From positions 13,824,001 to 13,888,000 of the forward strand of contig JAVHKY010000013.1 in the NCBI GenBank assembly GCA_035079385.1: 64,000 bases of DNA. Reading direction: 5' to 3'. Shown here in pieces: positions 44,729 through 55,077 of this stretch (the stretch's first letter is position 1; each line of letters begins with the position of its first letter). The translations under genes and the position numbers were made by a program. The notes under the pieces are model-generated. The model was not told where the DNA came from. It saw nothing but the letters and a program-made list of their open reading frames with translations, and made no database searches. This stretch comes from Aspidiotus rigidus. Taxonomy: Eukaryota > Arthropoda > Insecta > Hemiptera > Diaspididae.

Positions 44729-46021
44729 CTATATATGACCGTACTGTTTACATCCCGGATTATAGCACAATCTTCCCGGGCGGTTACATTCCTCCGCCGT
44801 GTGAAAAAATTCACCACAGATGCGGCACAGAATTTTTGCCTTCTCTTCTTCCGACATTGATCGCAGTTTTGCACGTTGCTCCGCGGTATAGATACCGCCA
44901 AGAGTCTGTGCACCTCTCTTCTCATTCGTTCGTTGCTTCTTCCGAGAGTCGGTTTCAGCGAACGAATCTTTCTCTTTATCATTAAACTTTCGTTTTTCGC
45001 CTGTACAAATTAACATTGAATTAAAACTGATGTAATCATTATTATCCATAAAAAAATTTTCATGCTGGGGATTCAAGTTTGATTTAGTTATTTCAACACA
45101 TTCTCGATTATTTTTCTCATTCATTACAACTGAATTTTCAAAAATATTCTTACTATCATTATCGTTACCTGTTTTTACAGACGTATTCTTTCGTACTGAT
45201 TCGTGATCTAGCTGGAGAAAATTTGCCTTTATTTCTTCAAATGATTTCATCTCCGCAGATGACGTAATATTGTTGTAAAAAGACGCATACAAAGTACCAG
45301 GTTCATTAATTTGCTGTATCTTCTGGAGAAAAGTCGCAGCCAAAAACTCATCACAGAAGTTTGTGTTGACTAACAGGAAATCCTCTACGCAGTTGTCAAA
45401 ATCGGCAACAAATCTCGCTGCATCATATCCAATCTGGAACCTTAACTTCGTAAATCGACTGTTGAGTTCGACGTAATCACGCATCCGTGTTTTAGTATAC
45501 ATTTTCTCGAGTTGAGCGATTGCTGCAAACGGTGTTTTTGCCTTTTGTATTTGTAATTCAATACTTCTTGACACCGACGCTTGAATACACTGCATCGTCC
45601 GTGCATTCAAAAGAGACCGATATGATGGTGATATATTTACACCTTCCACACCATTTTCAGATTCGATAAATGGCATCAACATATTTGCTTCCAAATGGAG
45701 TTCGAGTTTTCCTCTCCATCTGCGATAATTTCGATAACCTTTCAGTTTCTCTTTTTCGTCGAACACAGGCACAGCGAAGGATGGTGTGCGGTAGTTTCTA
45801 TCCAGTTCCGCCATCCGTTTTTCCTCTGGATTATTCGTATTATTCGGTAATGCATCGACGGTAATTCCCGGTATTTGAATCGCTCCCGTTTTCATGAGAT
45901 TTATGAAAGATGCTAATACCGCTGCATTCTGATCGACTTGAGAATTAGTTGACGTACCGGCTGTATCATTCGACGTTGACGAATTTTCAGCGTCGCTGTC
46001 CGTGGTTCGCGTTCTCACCAT
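44729..46021 (-). pseudogene. Copia gag
   Basis: 430 codons starting MVRTRTTDSD. A capsid-type helical region follows (GYRNYRRWRGKLELHLEANM, FAAIAQLEKMY, LNSRFTKLRF), then a Lys/Arg-rich stretch and a canonical zinc knuckle CRICGEFFHTAEEC. A second Cys/His box (CYNPGCKQYGH) is cut by a frameshift at a TATATA run near 44742. The remainder (AKDCPKLKG) continues in another frame toward the protease. Confidence 0.88.
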
Positions 46022-46107
46022 TCTAACTGAATAATTGGGTGGTTTTCAAAACAACAAAATAACTTATCTTAAAAATCGTAAAAAAAAAATTTGCATTAAT
46101 GCATTAA

Positions 46108-46281
46108 TGTCCGCTATTCCGCTTTATAACCGTATACCAAAGCATGCTCACATAGATAATAACAAGATCGTCGTCGTTTGCACTCATGGAGGTAGCGGTT
46201 ATACGAGTTGTAGGGTAAACACGGGTTTTGGGACGAGTGGTCGATGCTAGTAAGGTGGGGACGGTAGTACCACCGTTGACA
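46108..46281 (-). repeat. Copia 5' LTR
   Basis: 174 bp; the TG..CA ends and flanking CTGAT confirm the boundary. Confidence 0.92.
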
Positions 46282-46399
46282 CTGATGAATGATCAAAACG
46301 TTCCCATACCTAGTAATTTTATGCTTCGACCATATACTGAATTGATATGCCGTTGGCTGGAACATCGCTATTATCGACAGATATGATGTAGCTGGAAAA

Positions 46400-46859
46400 C
46401 ACGGTATAAGATGAAGAGGTAATGACACAACGCTAAAATCGTGTCCGCAGTTTTGAAGTTGTACGTACAAACTTCCGCTAGGTTTGCAGCGAACACTCGG
46501 GCTGTTTCCCTGTTCCTTCTACACCCCACCTGCGCCGAGACGTTACCGTTGGTACCCTAGTATTGATGAAATTTCGAAGGATTATAAAAAATCCAAGAAT
46601 TTACTTAGAAGGGTGATTCTTTCAAAATTTTATAGAGTAGATTAAATGGTATTTTTATGCCAAATACGAAATGCATCGGCTGATTCCTGATCCTGCAATA
46701 AATTTTTGAAAGTAGCGGCGTTCCCATAAGACTCTGTACATTACCCATCACTTTCATCACGAGCGCTGCGCTCGGGATGTTCAGAACTACTTCAAAATCA
46801 CGGACAGCGTACCACAGTCAGAATACGTTCGTGTCACTACCTCTTCATCTTATACCGTG
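46400..46859. mobile_element. hAT-type MITE, 460 bp, first of an inverted pair
   Basis: The exact 8-bp duplication CTGGAAAA lies at 46392-46399 and 46860-46867. Terminal inverted repeats are CACGGTATAAGATGAAGAGG. No transposase. Confidence 0.9.
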
Positions 46860-47020
46860 CTGGAAAATAGGCCTATTTAAAATACACGCGTCACACCTTT
46901 CCCCACTGCGCCAACAAGTTCAATGCCGCTGGCGCTTACAATCGCCGTAAGCGTAACACTCTGATGTTGAGCGGGCCGTATTTTTTACCACTTAGCGCAG
47001 TCCATATACAATATGTATAG

Positions 47021-47482
47021 CACGGTATAAGATGAAGAGGTAGTGACACGAACGTATTCTGACTGTGGTAAACGCTGTCCGTGATTTTGAAGTAGTTCTG
47101 AACATTCCGAGCGCAGCGCTCGTGATGAAAGTGATGGGTAATGTACAGAGTCTTATGGGAACGCCGCTACTTTCAAAAATTTATTGCAGGATCAGGAATC
47201 AGCCGATGCATTTCATATTTGGCATAAAAATACCATTTAATCTACTCTATAAAATTTCGAAAGAATCACCCTTCTAAGTAAATTCTTGGATTTTTTATAA
47301 TCCTTGGAAATTTCATCAATACTAGGGTACCAACGGTAACGTCTCGGCGCAGGTGGGGTGTAGAAGGAACAGGGAAACAGCCCGAGTGTTCGCTGCAAAC
47401 CTAGCGGAAGTTTGTACGTACAACTTCAAAACTGCGGACACGATTTTAGCGTTGTGTCATTACCTCTTCATCTTATACCGTG
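47021..47482. mobile_element. hAT-type MITE, 462 bp, second of the pair, opposite orientation
   Basis: Nearly identical reverse complement of 46400-46859 with its own 8-bp duplication ATGTATAG (47013-47020 and 47483-47490), so it arrived by an independent insertion. The short ORF at 47065-47277 is not conserved and is not called. Confidence 0.9.
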
Positions 47483-47928
47483 ATGTATAGTCAAAGGTTA
47501 AACCTGTTATTGTATAATTCGTTTGCGAACGAATCGCGCTCTTGGCAACATTAAGAGGTCTCGATTAGTCGATTTCTCAATTCTCGATCAACGCGAGTCT
47601 ATTTGCGGATAAAAGTCCCGCTAGGAGCGCTACTTGTTCTGCAAAAAAGGTGATCATGGTATTTTCCACCATAACACGACATACTAATAAAACCGTTTCA
47701 AATTGATTTTCATAAAAAATGCAGAGAACAAAACTTGTTGCCCTTTCAATTTTCTTTCAGATGAATGTAATTTTAGATTTTTTAAATAACTTTTTTCATT
47801 TCATCACCTTTTTTGCAAGCTTCCTCAAGTTGCCGTCATGGTAAATCTAGAGGGCGCCTCCTTTGCCTTTAGTCGCAAATAACGCGGATTTTGGTCACAG
47901 ATACGGTCCGTAGGAACATGATTGTTAC

Positions 47929-49303
47929 TAGTGATGGGTAAAAACCGGAAGCTTCACTACCGGTAGACCGGAGGTTACCAGCAAAAACAACCGGTAGTAC
48001 CGATAGTACCGGTTGCCTCCGGAGGTGACCAAGTAAACTGCAGAAGTTGAAAAAAGATGGACAGATGTTCTTGTTTTTTTGCATTAAACTAAATCTTACA
48101 AAGATGAATCTACAGTCCAGTGCAGAGTTCTTAACTTCTTAGACAACGATTTTTCATAGATAAGAGTGGCAGAGTTGGATGTATTATCTAATGCTTGAAT
48201 CACACAATTAAGAGAAAAACATTCTCTTCTCTTCAATAAAGACCTTGTTTTGCAGATCCTTGATATTGATATGTAGTGACGTAGGTACCGATTCTCCAGA
48301 TTTTAATAAAAATGCAACACTACCGGTTTTTTTCAGTTGTTCTCAATAATACCGATTTTTTCTCCGACAACCAAACTACCGGTAGTTTGACTACCGGAGG
48401 GGGAAAACAACCGGTAGTACCGGTTGTACCTTTGGAGGTAACCCATCACTATAGACTAGTGATGGGCGGTTATCGGTGGTTTATTAAAGATCATTGTAAC
48501 CGGTTAATCGGTTGAAAACCTCCGAATAAACCGATTAACCGGTTAACTGGCACCTATGCGGATTGCTGTTAGTTCTCAAAAAATTCCACTAGGAGCGCTA
48601 AGGTCTTCCACTTTTTTGCTCTCAAAAATGCAAAAATTGAAAAAATAGAGAAGCAAGATCGCTTATGTGTTATTGATTGAGAAATATCTTTATTGATAAT
48701 TCGTATTCCCTCCTCCTGGTGCTTCAAATTTGTCAAATTATCAATTTAAAATTCAAAATTGTTGAAAAATTTTAAATTTTGGCGGTTAATCGGTTCATGT
48801 GTCCTTATTAACCGGTTTTTCAGGTTAACTGTTAATTACAAATAAACCGGATTTTCGGTTAATTTTACCCAAGAATAAACCGATTAATCGGTTAATAGCC
48901 GATAACCGCCCATCACTACTATAGACCTCTAAAAACACAAGATCGCTAACTTCGATAGTTCGTTGGTTCTGCCACACGTACAAAAATCGCTACAGTCAAC
49001 CTTCAGCACTTTAACACAGGCTCTTATTGAGAGTTGACACTAAAACTCATTTTCCTCCACAAATATTCAGTTTTTCAAAAAAAATGAAGAGATGTGAATT
49101 TATTCTGCATGAAATTTCCTTTCATATGCGCCGAACTTCGAGCGAATCTGTGAAATTTTTTTCTCCCATAAGAATACATTGAGTGCGACTTTGCGACATC
49201 TGGTGGGATAAACTATAGAAACGATTTCAGGATACGAAAATTCAACACAGCGTAGATGGCGAGTTAGCGATCTTGTGTTTCTAGGGGTCTGTACCCATCA
49301 CTA
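47929..49303. mobile_element. Nested hAT-type MITE complex, outer element
   Basis: The outer 8-bp duplication ATTGTTAC (47921-47928 and 49304-49311) encloses ends TAGTGATGGGTA and TACCCATCACTA. The interior has a block rich in ACCGGTAGTACCGG (47945-48450), a second complete MITE (48457-48918), and a hairpin pair ACACAAGATCGCTAAC (about 48938) / GTTAGCGATCTTGTGT (about 49263). Confidence 0.8.
48457..48918. mobile_element. hAT-type MITE, 462 bp, inner element
   Basis: 8-bp duplication CTATAGAC (48449-48456 and 48919-48926); ends TAGTGATGGGCGGTTATCGG and CCGATAACCGCCCATCACTA. AACCGGTTAA motifs recur inside. It is related to the MITE at 16196. Confidence 0.9.
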
Positions 49304-49520
49304 ATTGTTACATAGTTTCTACATTATTTTGACGGTAACCTAACGCGATTTTACATAACACACTTTGTGTTTAGATGAAGGGGAGGGTGAAGACCTCAAT
49401 TTTGCATTTGTTCAAAAAGGGCGGAAGCCGAGTTACGCCTCTCTTGAAAAGAAGGGCTCAATTTTAATATTTTTTGATAATCAGTACCTATTATTAATTC
49501 TGTTCTCTTTGCTATTTTAG

Positions 49521-49790
49521 GTACCTACGCCAAGATGTCGACGAACTCCATTATATCTATTTATTATGGTGAAAAAATCAGTTTTATTATTATTAATACG
49601 ATTGTTATTGTCAAGAATAAAGAATAAAAAATAAGATATTAAACTATGTAGAAATAGGAAAAACATATTGAAAATTTTAATTGAATTGAATGAAATTTTG
49701 GTTTTATTATTACATTTCTTCTAATTGATAGTACGTAATGAGTATCTTGAAATAAAGAAATTTGTTTGAAAATTTACTTATTATTTTTAT
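49521..49790 (+). other. Last (3' UTR) exon of gene D
   Basis: TTTGCTATTTTAG|GTACCTACGCCAAGATGTCG with AATAAAGAAATTT at 49751. It is separated from exon 3 of D by the 10.3 kb insertion. A frame MSTNSIISIYYGEKIS runs through it and is shared in part with E. Confidence 0.5.
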
Positions 49791-49829
49791 CTCTCTGAAT
49801 GGAAGTATTTTATTCCTTCTCCTAGCATC

Positions 49830-51150
49830 CGGCTGTGATTTCGGTGACGACTTACACTACCTACCTATTTTGTTTCTTGAAAAATAATTCTTTTAAAGTT
49901 TTAATAATTATACCTACATATTTCACCGTGGTACCGATTTTTTATTGAAGAAAACTCCCCAAACCAAAAAGAAGTATTCAATTTTTTTTTCTTCAAATAG
50001 GTATAGAAAATCGTGTTTTATTCGAGTTCGTTCTACAACACTTCTTAATTCTGCTCCGCAGAAAATTCTTTTCTTTTCTTTTTTCCGCGAAGAAGTTCTG
50101 AAAAGAAAATATTTTTTCTTACAGGCGTTTCAATCTTTTTTGGGTCGAATAATTCAGTTTTCTTTATAATACCCAACATCCATCGAGTAACCTACGATTA
50201 TTTCATTCTTGAAAGCGCAGATATTATTTTGTGATTTCATCCTGTAGATTTCATTTACTGACGAGCAATTTTCTAGACGTAGGTACCTATTTGAAGATAA
50301 TATCGATACCGTTGAACAAATACCTCGTAAGCCACAAAAAATTGACTTTTTTTTGGTCATTTTTGGATTGCGGAGTATGAGAAATATGTAAAATAGCAGT
50401 TATGGCGATTTTTTTTTTGTGCTTACGAGGTATCCGTTTTACGGTATCGATGTCTTCAACAAATTTCGTTTTTTAGTGTATTATTTTGAAATAGGATTTT
50501 CGAGAACGTAAAATAATAAATGTGCCACACGCATAAAAATACTTAATAATTACCTGATTTTTAGAATTCGGGAGAAAATGAATCGAAATTCTATTCTGAG
50601 ATTTTTCAGAAAGAAAAATTTTTCTTTTTCGACAAGAGAATTTGTTCATTTTTGAGATTAAAGAAATCCTCCAACATTAAATTTTCGATGTAAAATATAA
50701 GTTATAAGTAAGATTTTTATGTATCTTTTTCAAAATAATACCTTATTACAATAACTTTTCAAATTGAAAATTCAATTAATATTTAGAAAAATGAAACTTC
50801 ATTTATCTGTTCATCAAACGTTTCTCTGTAATCATTTCTGAAAGGTATTGTCATCTAGCTTTAGGGGTGAACAAAATCATTGTGAAGTTAGAAAAATCGT
50901 CTCCTGCAGAACTTCACTCGAAAATCCTACAGGTGAGTAATCTTATTTCTGAGTTATTATGAAGAATTTTCTGAAAAAGGTAATTCTTTATTGCATAGCG
51001 ATTTTCTCACTCGTTGTACGTGAGGGAATGACAAATTATACTTTTATCCTACGCACTAAATTCTGTTCTGGAACCAAAATCATTCCAGAAATATATAATA
51101 TTATAATATTATGAAAGAAATGTTTTGGCGTAGCCAAATAAAAAAAATGA
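49830..51150 (+). repeat. Segment R copy downstream of gene D
   Basis: Parallel to 21480-22720. An inverted repeat within it (ACCTCGTAAGCACAAAAAAA type, 50318-50345 and 50410-50440) is absent from the B copy, so it is a small MITE-like insertion. Confidence 0.6.
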
Positions 51151-51153
51151 AGA

Positions 51154-51297
51154 TTATGTTTCATATCTTTCGTCTTCGAATGCTTTTTCCAGACGACCGG
51201 CTAATTCATTTTTGGTTCCGCTAACAGAGAGATTACGCTTCCGGAGTTCCTCGCGGAGTTGATCCCGAGTAAGTTCATGAAGCTTCTTCTTCACCAT
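51154..51297 (-). CDS. SAP-domain mini-ORF, 47 residues
   Basis: The reverse strand reads MVKKKLHELTRDQLREELRK, then RNLSVSGTKNELAGRLEKAF, EDERYET and a stop. This fits a SAP domain, the helix-linker-helix DNA-binding motif (L..L...L..R.L...G.K.EL..RL). A SAP domain alone often forms the N-terminus of insect transposon gag or ORF1 proteins. The insert is absent from the paralogous segment R at 22650, so it came with mobile DNA and is probably a truncated transposon ORF rather than a host gene. Confidence 0.6.
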   Translation of the reverse strand: MVKKKLHELTRDQLREELRKRNLSVSGTKNELAGRLEKAFEDERYET

Positions 51298-51339
51298 CTT
51301 GAATCACCACAAGCTTCAAACGCACAGAGTAGGCTTACT

Positions 51340-52570
51340 TATAGCTCGATATTCAAAATTTTTTCAATTCTACTCTTTTCATGATTGAAATTTTTCCAAG
51401 TCTTCCTTCTTTTGATTGACAATTTATTTAACCTGTAGGTCAGTTTTTGCCGAACAGTGGAACGCCAAAATTTAAAAAAAAAACCCTCTTATAGAACAGG
51501 TTCCTTATTAAAATTCAGGTTTAGCCGACAACTGTGTTTCAGTAGTTTTAGCCCGAATTTTCGAAGCCCAATCTGTGAAGGGATTTTAGTTCGTAATTTT
51601 TCTGTATCTTAAAATTATTTCACAAAGCTCTTAGCTGATTCCTGTTTCTCCTGTAGGAAGCCGAGCTCAAAATTCTGTCTAATCCCTCCTCCGTGGGAGC
51701 TTGAGCTGCTGATAAACAGGGAATGAATTTTAAATGTCGTTTGATAAGGGAAATTAAAAATCGGGCAAATTTCGCTTCTTTTAAGGGATTTGAGCTTGTA
51801 ACCTTCCTCGTGCGAGATAGTCCGCCAGCAGAATCATCCACCGCAGAAAAGCGCAAAAATTTGTGCGATTTTCCACCTTTCCGTATCCGTATTAATTTTC
51901 TGATGATTTTACGACACACGTACGTCGACATTTGTCTGAGGAGTGTTCCCAAAGCGAGAAACCTAATACAAATTGATCAAAGGAATTGACTGAGAAATGT
52001 AGAAAAGCTAGGAAGGTAACAAGAATCGACTATTTTATTTTAATTTTTCAAGTTTAAGTCAAGTGGGTAAAACTTTTTTGGACTCCAAATCATCTCATCA
52101 GTAATATTTTTCTTAGTCTCAAAATCCATATTCTTACAGCTTGAGCCAAAATTTTCAAGTTAACCAGGAAACATGGTTCAAAGTTTCCGAGTCAAAAATA
52201 GCTGATTATCGAATCTTTTTCAAGTTCTGCATTTGTACACGTTCGAAAAAAAAAACAAAAAAAAAAAACTTTCCACTAGCTCTCAATATTTTATAGTTTT
52301 ATTCCTCGTCCTCCGTTTTACATTTTATTCGCGCGTATGAAAAAAGTTGCAAGTCGTTTTCATACTATGTGATATGTATTCAAGTGACTGAATTTTATTT
52401 TCTTTAGATACACAACACAACCTTCTAGGTGCAGAGGATAGGTATTTATGTGGTTCTGATGAAGAGGTTGTAGAACGACAATTTTATTTGTATACGAGTA
52501 ATTATAATATCGGTAGTGTGAGCAAAAAAGTTTTTACTTCAATCATACACAACTTTCTTGTTCTTCTAAA
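51340..52570. other. Spacer, paralogue of 11900-14200 without the LINE
   Basis: 51640-51905 then 51925-52110 align with 11900-12216 and 13760-13930, giving the empty site for the LINE. ORFs here are not conserved. Confidence 0.6.
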
Positions 52571-52574
52571 GTTC

Positions 52575-52686
52575 AGTCAGTCCTGCAAATCGATCATACA
52601 GAAGTTCACTATTGTTTCTAAAGACTACTAGTTTTAATCTGCTCAGAATTCGATCATCTTGTTTAGCGTTCATCTCTTCAGACCAG
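52575..52686 (+). other. Noncoding exon 0 (5' UTR) of peptide gene E
   Basis: GTTCAGTCAGTCCTGCAAAT at the start, CTCTTCAGACCAG|GTGACT at the end, 2.4 kb upstream of exon 1. No ATG. Confidence 0.5.
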
Positions 52687-55077
52687 GTGACTATATTTTT
52701 TTATAATTCTTATTAGTATTAGGGATTTTTGATATTTAGTATTTTAAAAAAAGAAGAAAAAAAAATTTGAAGCTTCAAAAAACAAATATCAAAATAATAT
52801 CAAAATTTCAACTAAAAAGCTTGTCCAAATTAGAGAGAAAAAAATCTAACAATTTATGTTTTGTCAAGAAGTACAAATTTTGTAGTATGAAAGTAATATG
52901 AGTAAGTATTTCAAGTTGCAAATGTATTATAATATGCAAATGGTGCAAAAGAGAATTTTATGAGAATTTTGTTTTTAGAATGTTTTATTCCGTAAATTAA
53001 ATAAAAGAAAAGGTGGGTTTGGTTTTTTCTTGGAAAATAGTACTTACCAATTGATTAAAAAAAAACTTTTTGTCTTTGTCCACGTTGAAGATGTTTATTT
53101 TTGCGGCACGCTTCAAACGCACTGCGTTCTTCAGGGGAAAAAATTGGAAATATGGAAGGAAAGTTTTCTTTGTTAATTTTATGTAATGTGGCTACGATAA
53201 GATAAAATGAGTTATCTAGTTTATATTATTCAATGTTTCTTAACTCAATACCAAAAATGCTTTTTTGTGTGGATTCGTTCTAACAAAACGTCTTAGTTTA
53301 CCTCAACAAAACATTTTCTAACTCAAAATAAGTTAATTTACTCACCATTTTTTCGTAGGAAAATAAATTTTCCAAACTTTAGAGAAAAGAAATAAAAATT
53401 TATTTTTGAACATTTTTGAACAGAATAATATTTTTTGTGGAAAAGTGAAGGTCTAAAGAAGAAAAATTCAATTGATTTTTAGTAAGATTTCTCAAAGCAC
53501 TTCAGTTGCTAGGTCTCTTATTTTTTCTCTTGTTATTTTTTTTCATTTTTTTTAAAGATCAAATTTTTTTCTTTTCTACCAAGATCTAGATCTCACAAAA
53601 TACAGATCTTTTCTACATTAAAATATAAAAACCAAGAGATCCACATCTTTTTTACACTCAGGTCTAAAATCTGAGAAATTTGATTCTTTTTTGCTTGTCA
53701 AAATCTAAAATGTAGTACTTCTGCAAATAATCATCGGATAAGAGTTTTCCCATCCAAAATAATGATAGACAACTGGAGAAAATGAGATACAGTTGATCAA
53801 AACGTATAATAATACTCAATCTTCACAGTTGTGGAGTACATGCCGCACCTTTTCAGACCTTTCTGAAGACTGTAGAAAAATTTGAAAAATACCATGCAAA
53901 ATAAAACTTGCAGAAATTTTCAAAATGCTATGTAAAAATAAAAAATTCTTATACTTACCTAGTCAATTTGCTAAAAAAGGAAGTGACGTTACAACCTAGT
54001 GGGGCAACTTTTCTCGCATTGTAAAATACCAAAAAGTCTAATTTATGTTGTGACGTCACTCCTGTTTTTCCTGTGAATGGACTAAGTGATACAGAATATT
54101 ATCTCGAGTTGTGACGTCACAACTAACAAAGTTTTTAAAAATTATTTAAGTGGAGCTTTTTTTTTGTCATATTGTGATCTACGTGCTTGGTAGCGCTGCT
54201 GGCGGTCACATATGCATACAGCTAACAACACATAAGAGGAGGGATCTCGAGAGCAGGTAAAACGTACATCCATTTTAGTTTGTAACTTACTGACAGCAGA
54301 CAGCTTCGTTATGGGATAAAAGCGCAGGTCTGCCGGACATGCATCTTGTTTTCCAATGTTGACCGCCAAAGGGGTGCAAAACTCATTTTACAACCAAAAT
54401 GGTTGTCCATTTTATCTGCTCTTAAGTTCCTTATGTTCTTAACAAGAGTTGTCGTTAGCTTGTTTCCTGCATTACTCAAATTCATACAGGTAAATGGAAG
54501 AATCTACTTTATTTTTAAACGTAAGTATTTTGTTCAAAGCCGATAAATAAGAAATACAAGAATTATAGTTGGCGTTATTGTCATCGAGTTTTCAATTTAA
54601 TTGAGATCCATGTTGTCAGTCCGGAAAAATATCCGCCGTCCGCACTGCACACACATTCTAGGTGTGATAGTTGTAGCAAGAATCAACTAGGGCCGCGGGT
54701 CACTTTGCCAAAGGACAATGTATGTAAATTCTAATCGTGCTAGGTGACCTCGCATATAAATGCAGTGAACCGTCGGAAAATTCACTTTCCTCGCCCATCA
54801 TAAAGAAAAAATGGAGTCGTACATTTGCCTCTCTTGAACTGGACCATCAGGGCCAAAATTATTTTCTTGTCGCGGGTTCAAAACGGGAGAGAAACTCTTG
54901 AAATGTAGAACCGGCATAGGGACCTCTCAAATTGACCAAAAACTATCAACTATCGTCATCAGTGCAGTGTGTCGTTCTATTTTTAAATTAGTTGATTATT
55001 ATTATTATTATTATTATTATTGTAAATTAATTATTAAATAGAACTGAATTGAATTTAGATTGTCTTGATTTGACAGT
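52687..55077 (+). other. Intron 0 of gene E
   Basis: 52690-53950 is the intron 0 repeat. 54051 and 54112 carry exact TGACGTCA palindromes. 54190-54480 matches 25600-25740. 54555-54950 is the best-preserved pre-exon-1 block, followed by CAGTGTGTCGTTCTATT and an ATT microsatellite at about 54989-55020. Confidence 0.5.

Larger units (their letters stand above)
40786..46281 (-). mobile_element. Copia (Ty1/copia) LTR retrotransposon
   Basis: Full-length element on the reverse strand. LTRs of 174-175 bp lie at 40786-40960 and 46108-46281, starting TGTCAACGG and ending GCGGACA in element orientation. The 5-bp target duplication is CTGAT (40781-40785, 46282-46286). The polypurine tract GGGAGGGGG abuts the 3' LTR. 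No standard primer-binding site was recognised. The LTRs differ by a single 1-bp indel, so the insertion is young. Confidence 0.95.
39126..49458. mobile_element. 10.3 kb TIR-bounded insertion splitting gene D
   Basis: The left end GAGCCCTTCTTTTCAAGAAG (then GGCGTAAGTCG) and right end (reverse complement GAGCCCTTCTTTTCAAGAGA, then GGCGTAACTCG) match over about 31 bp. AATT flanks both sides (39122-39125 and 49459-49462). Copy B at 20894 reads GAAGAATTTTAATATT without the insert. Another inverted copy of the terminus lies at 39345-39390, so a short element may be the original unit. Inside are Copia, several MITEs and hairpins; no transposase for the outer element is visible. Confidence 0.65.

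Noticed and set aside
45670..45864. Forward ORFs within the Copia element (for example 42390-42719, 44665-44985, 45670-45864)
   Set aside because: Shadows of gag and pol on the opposite strand.
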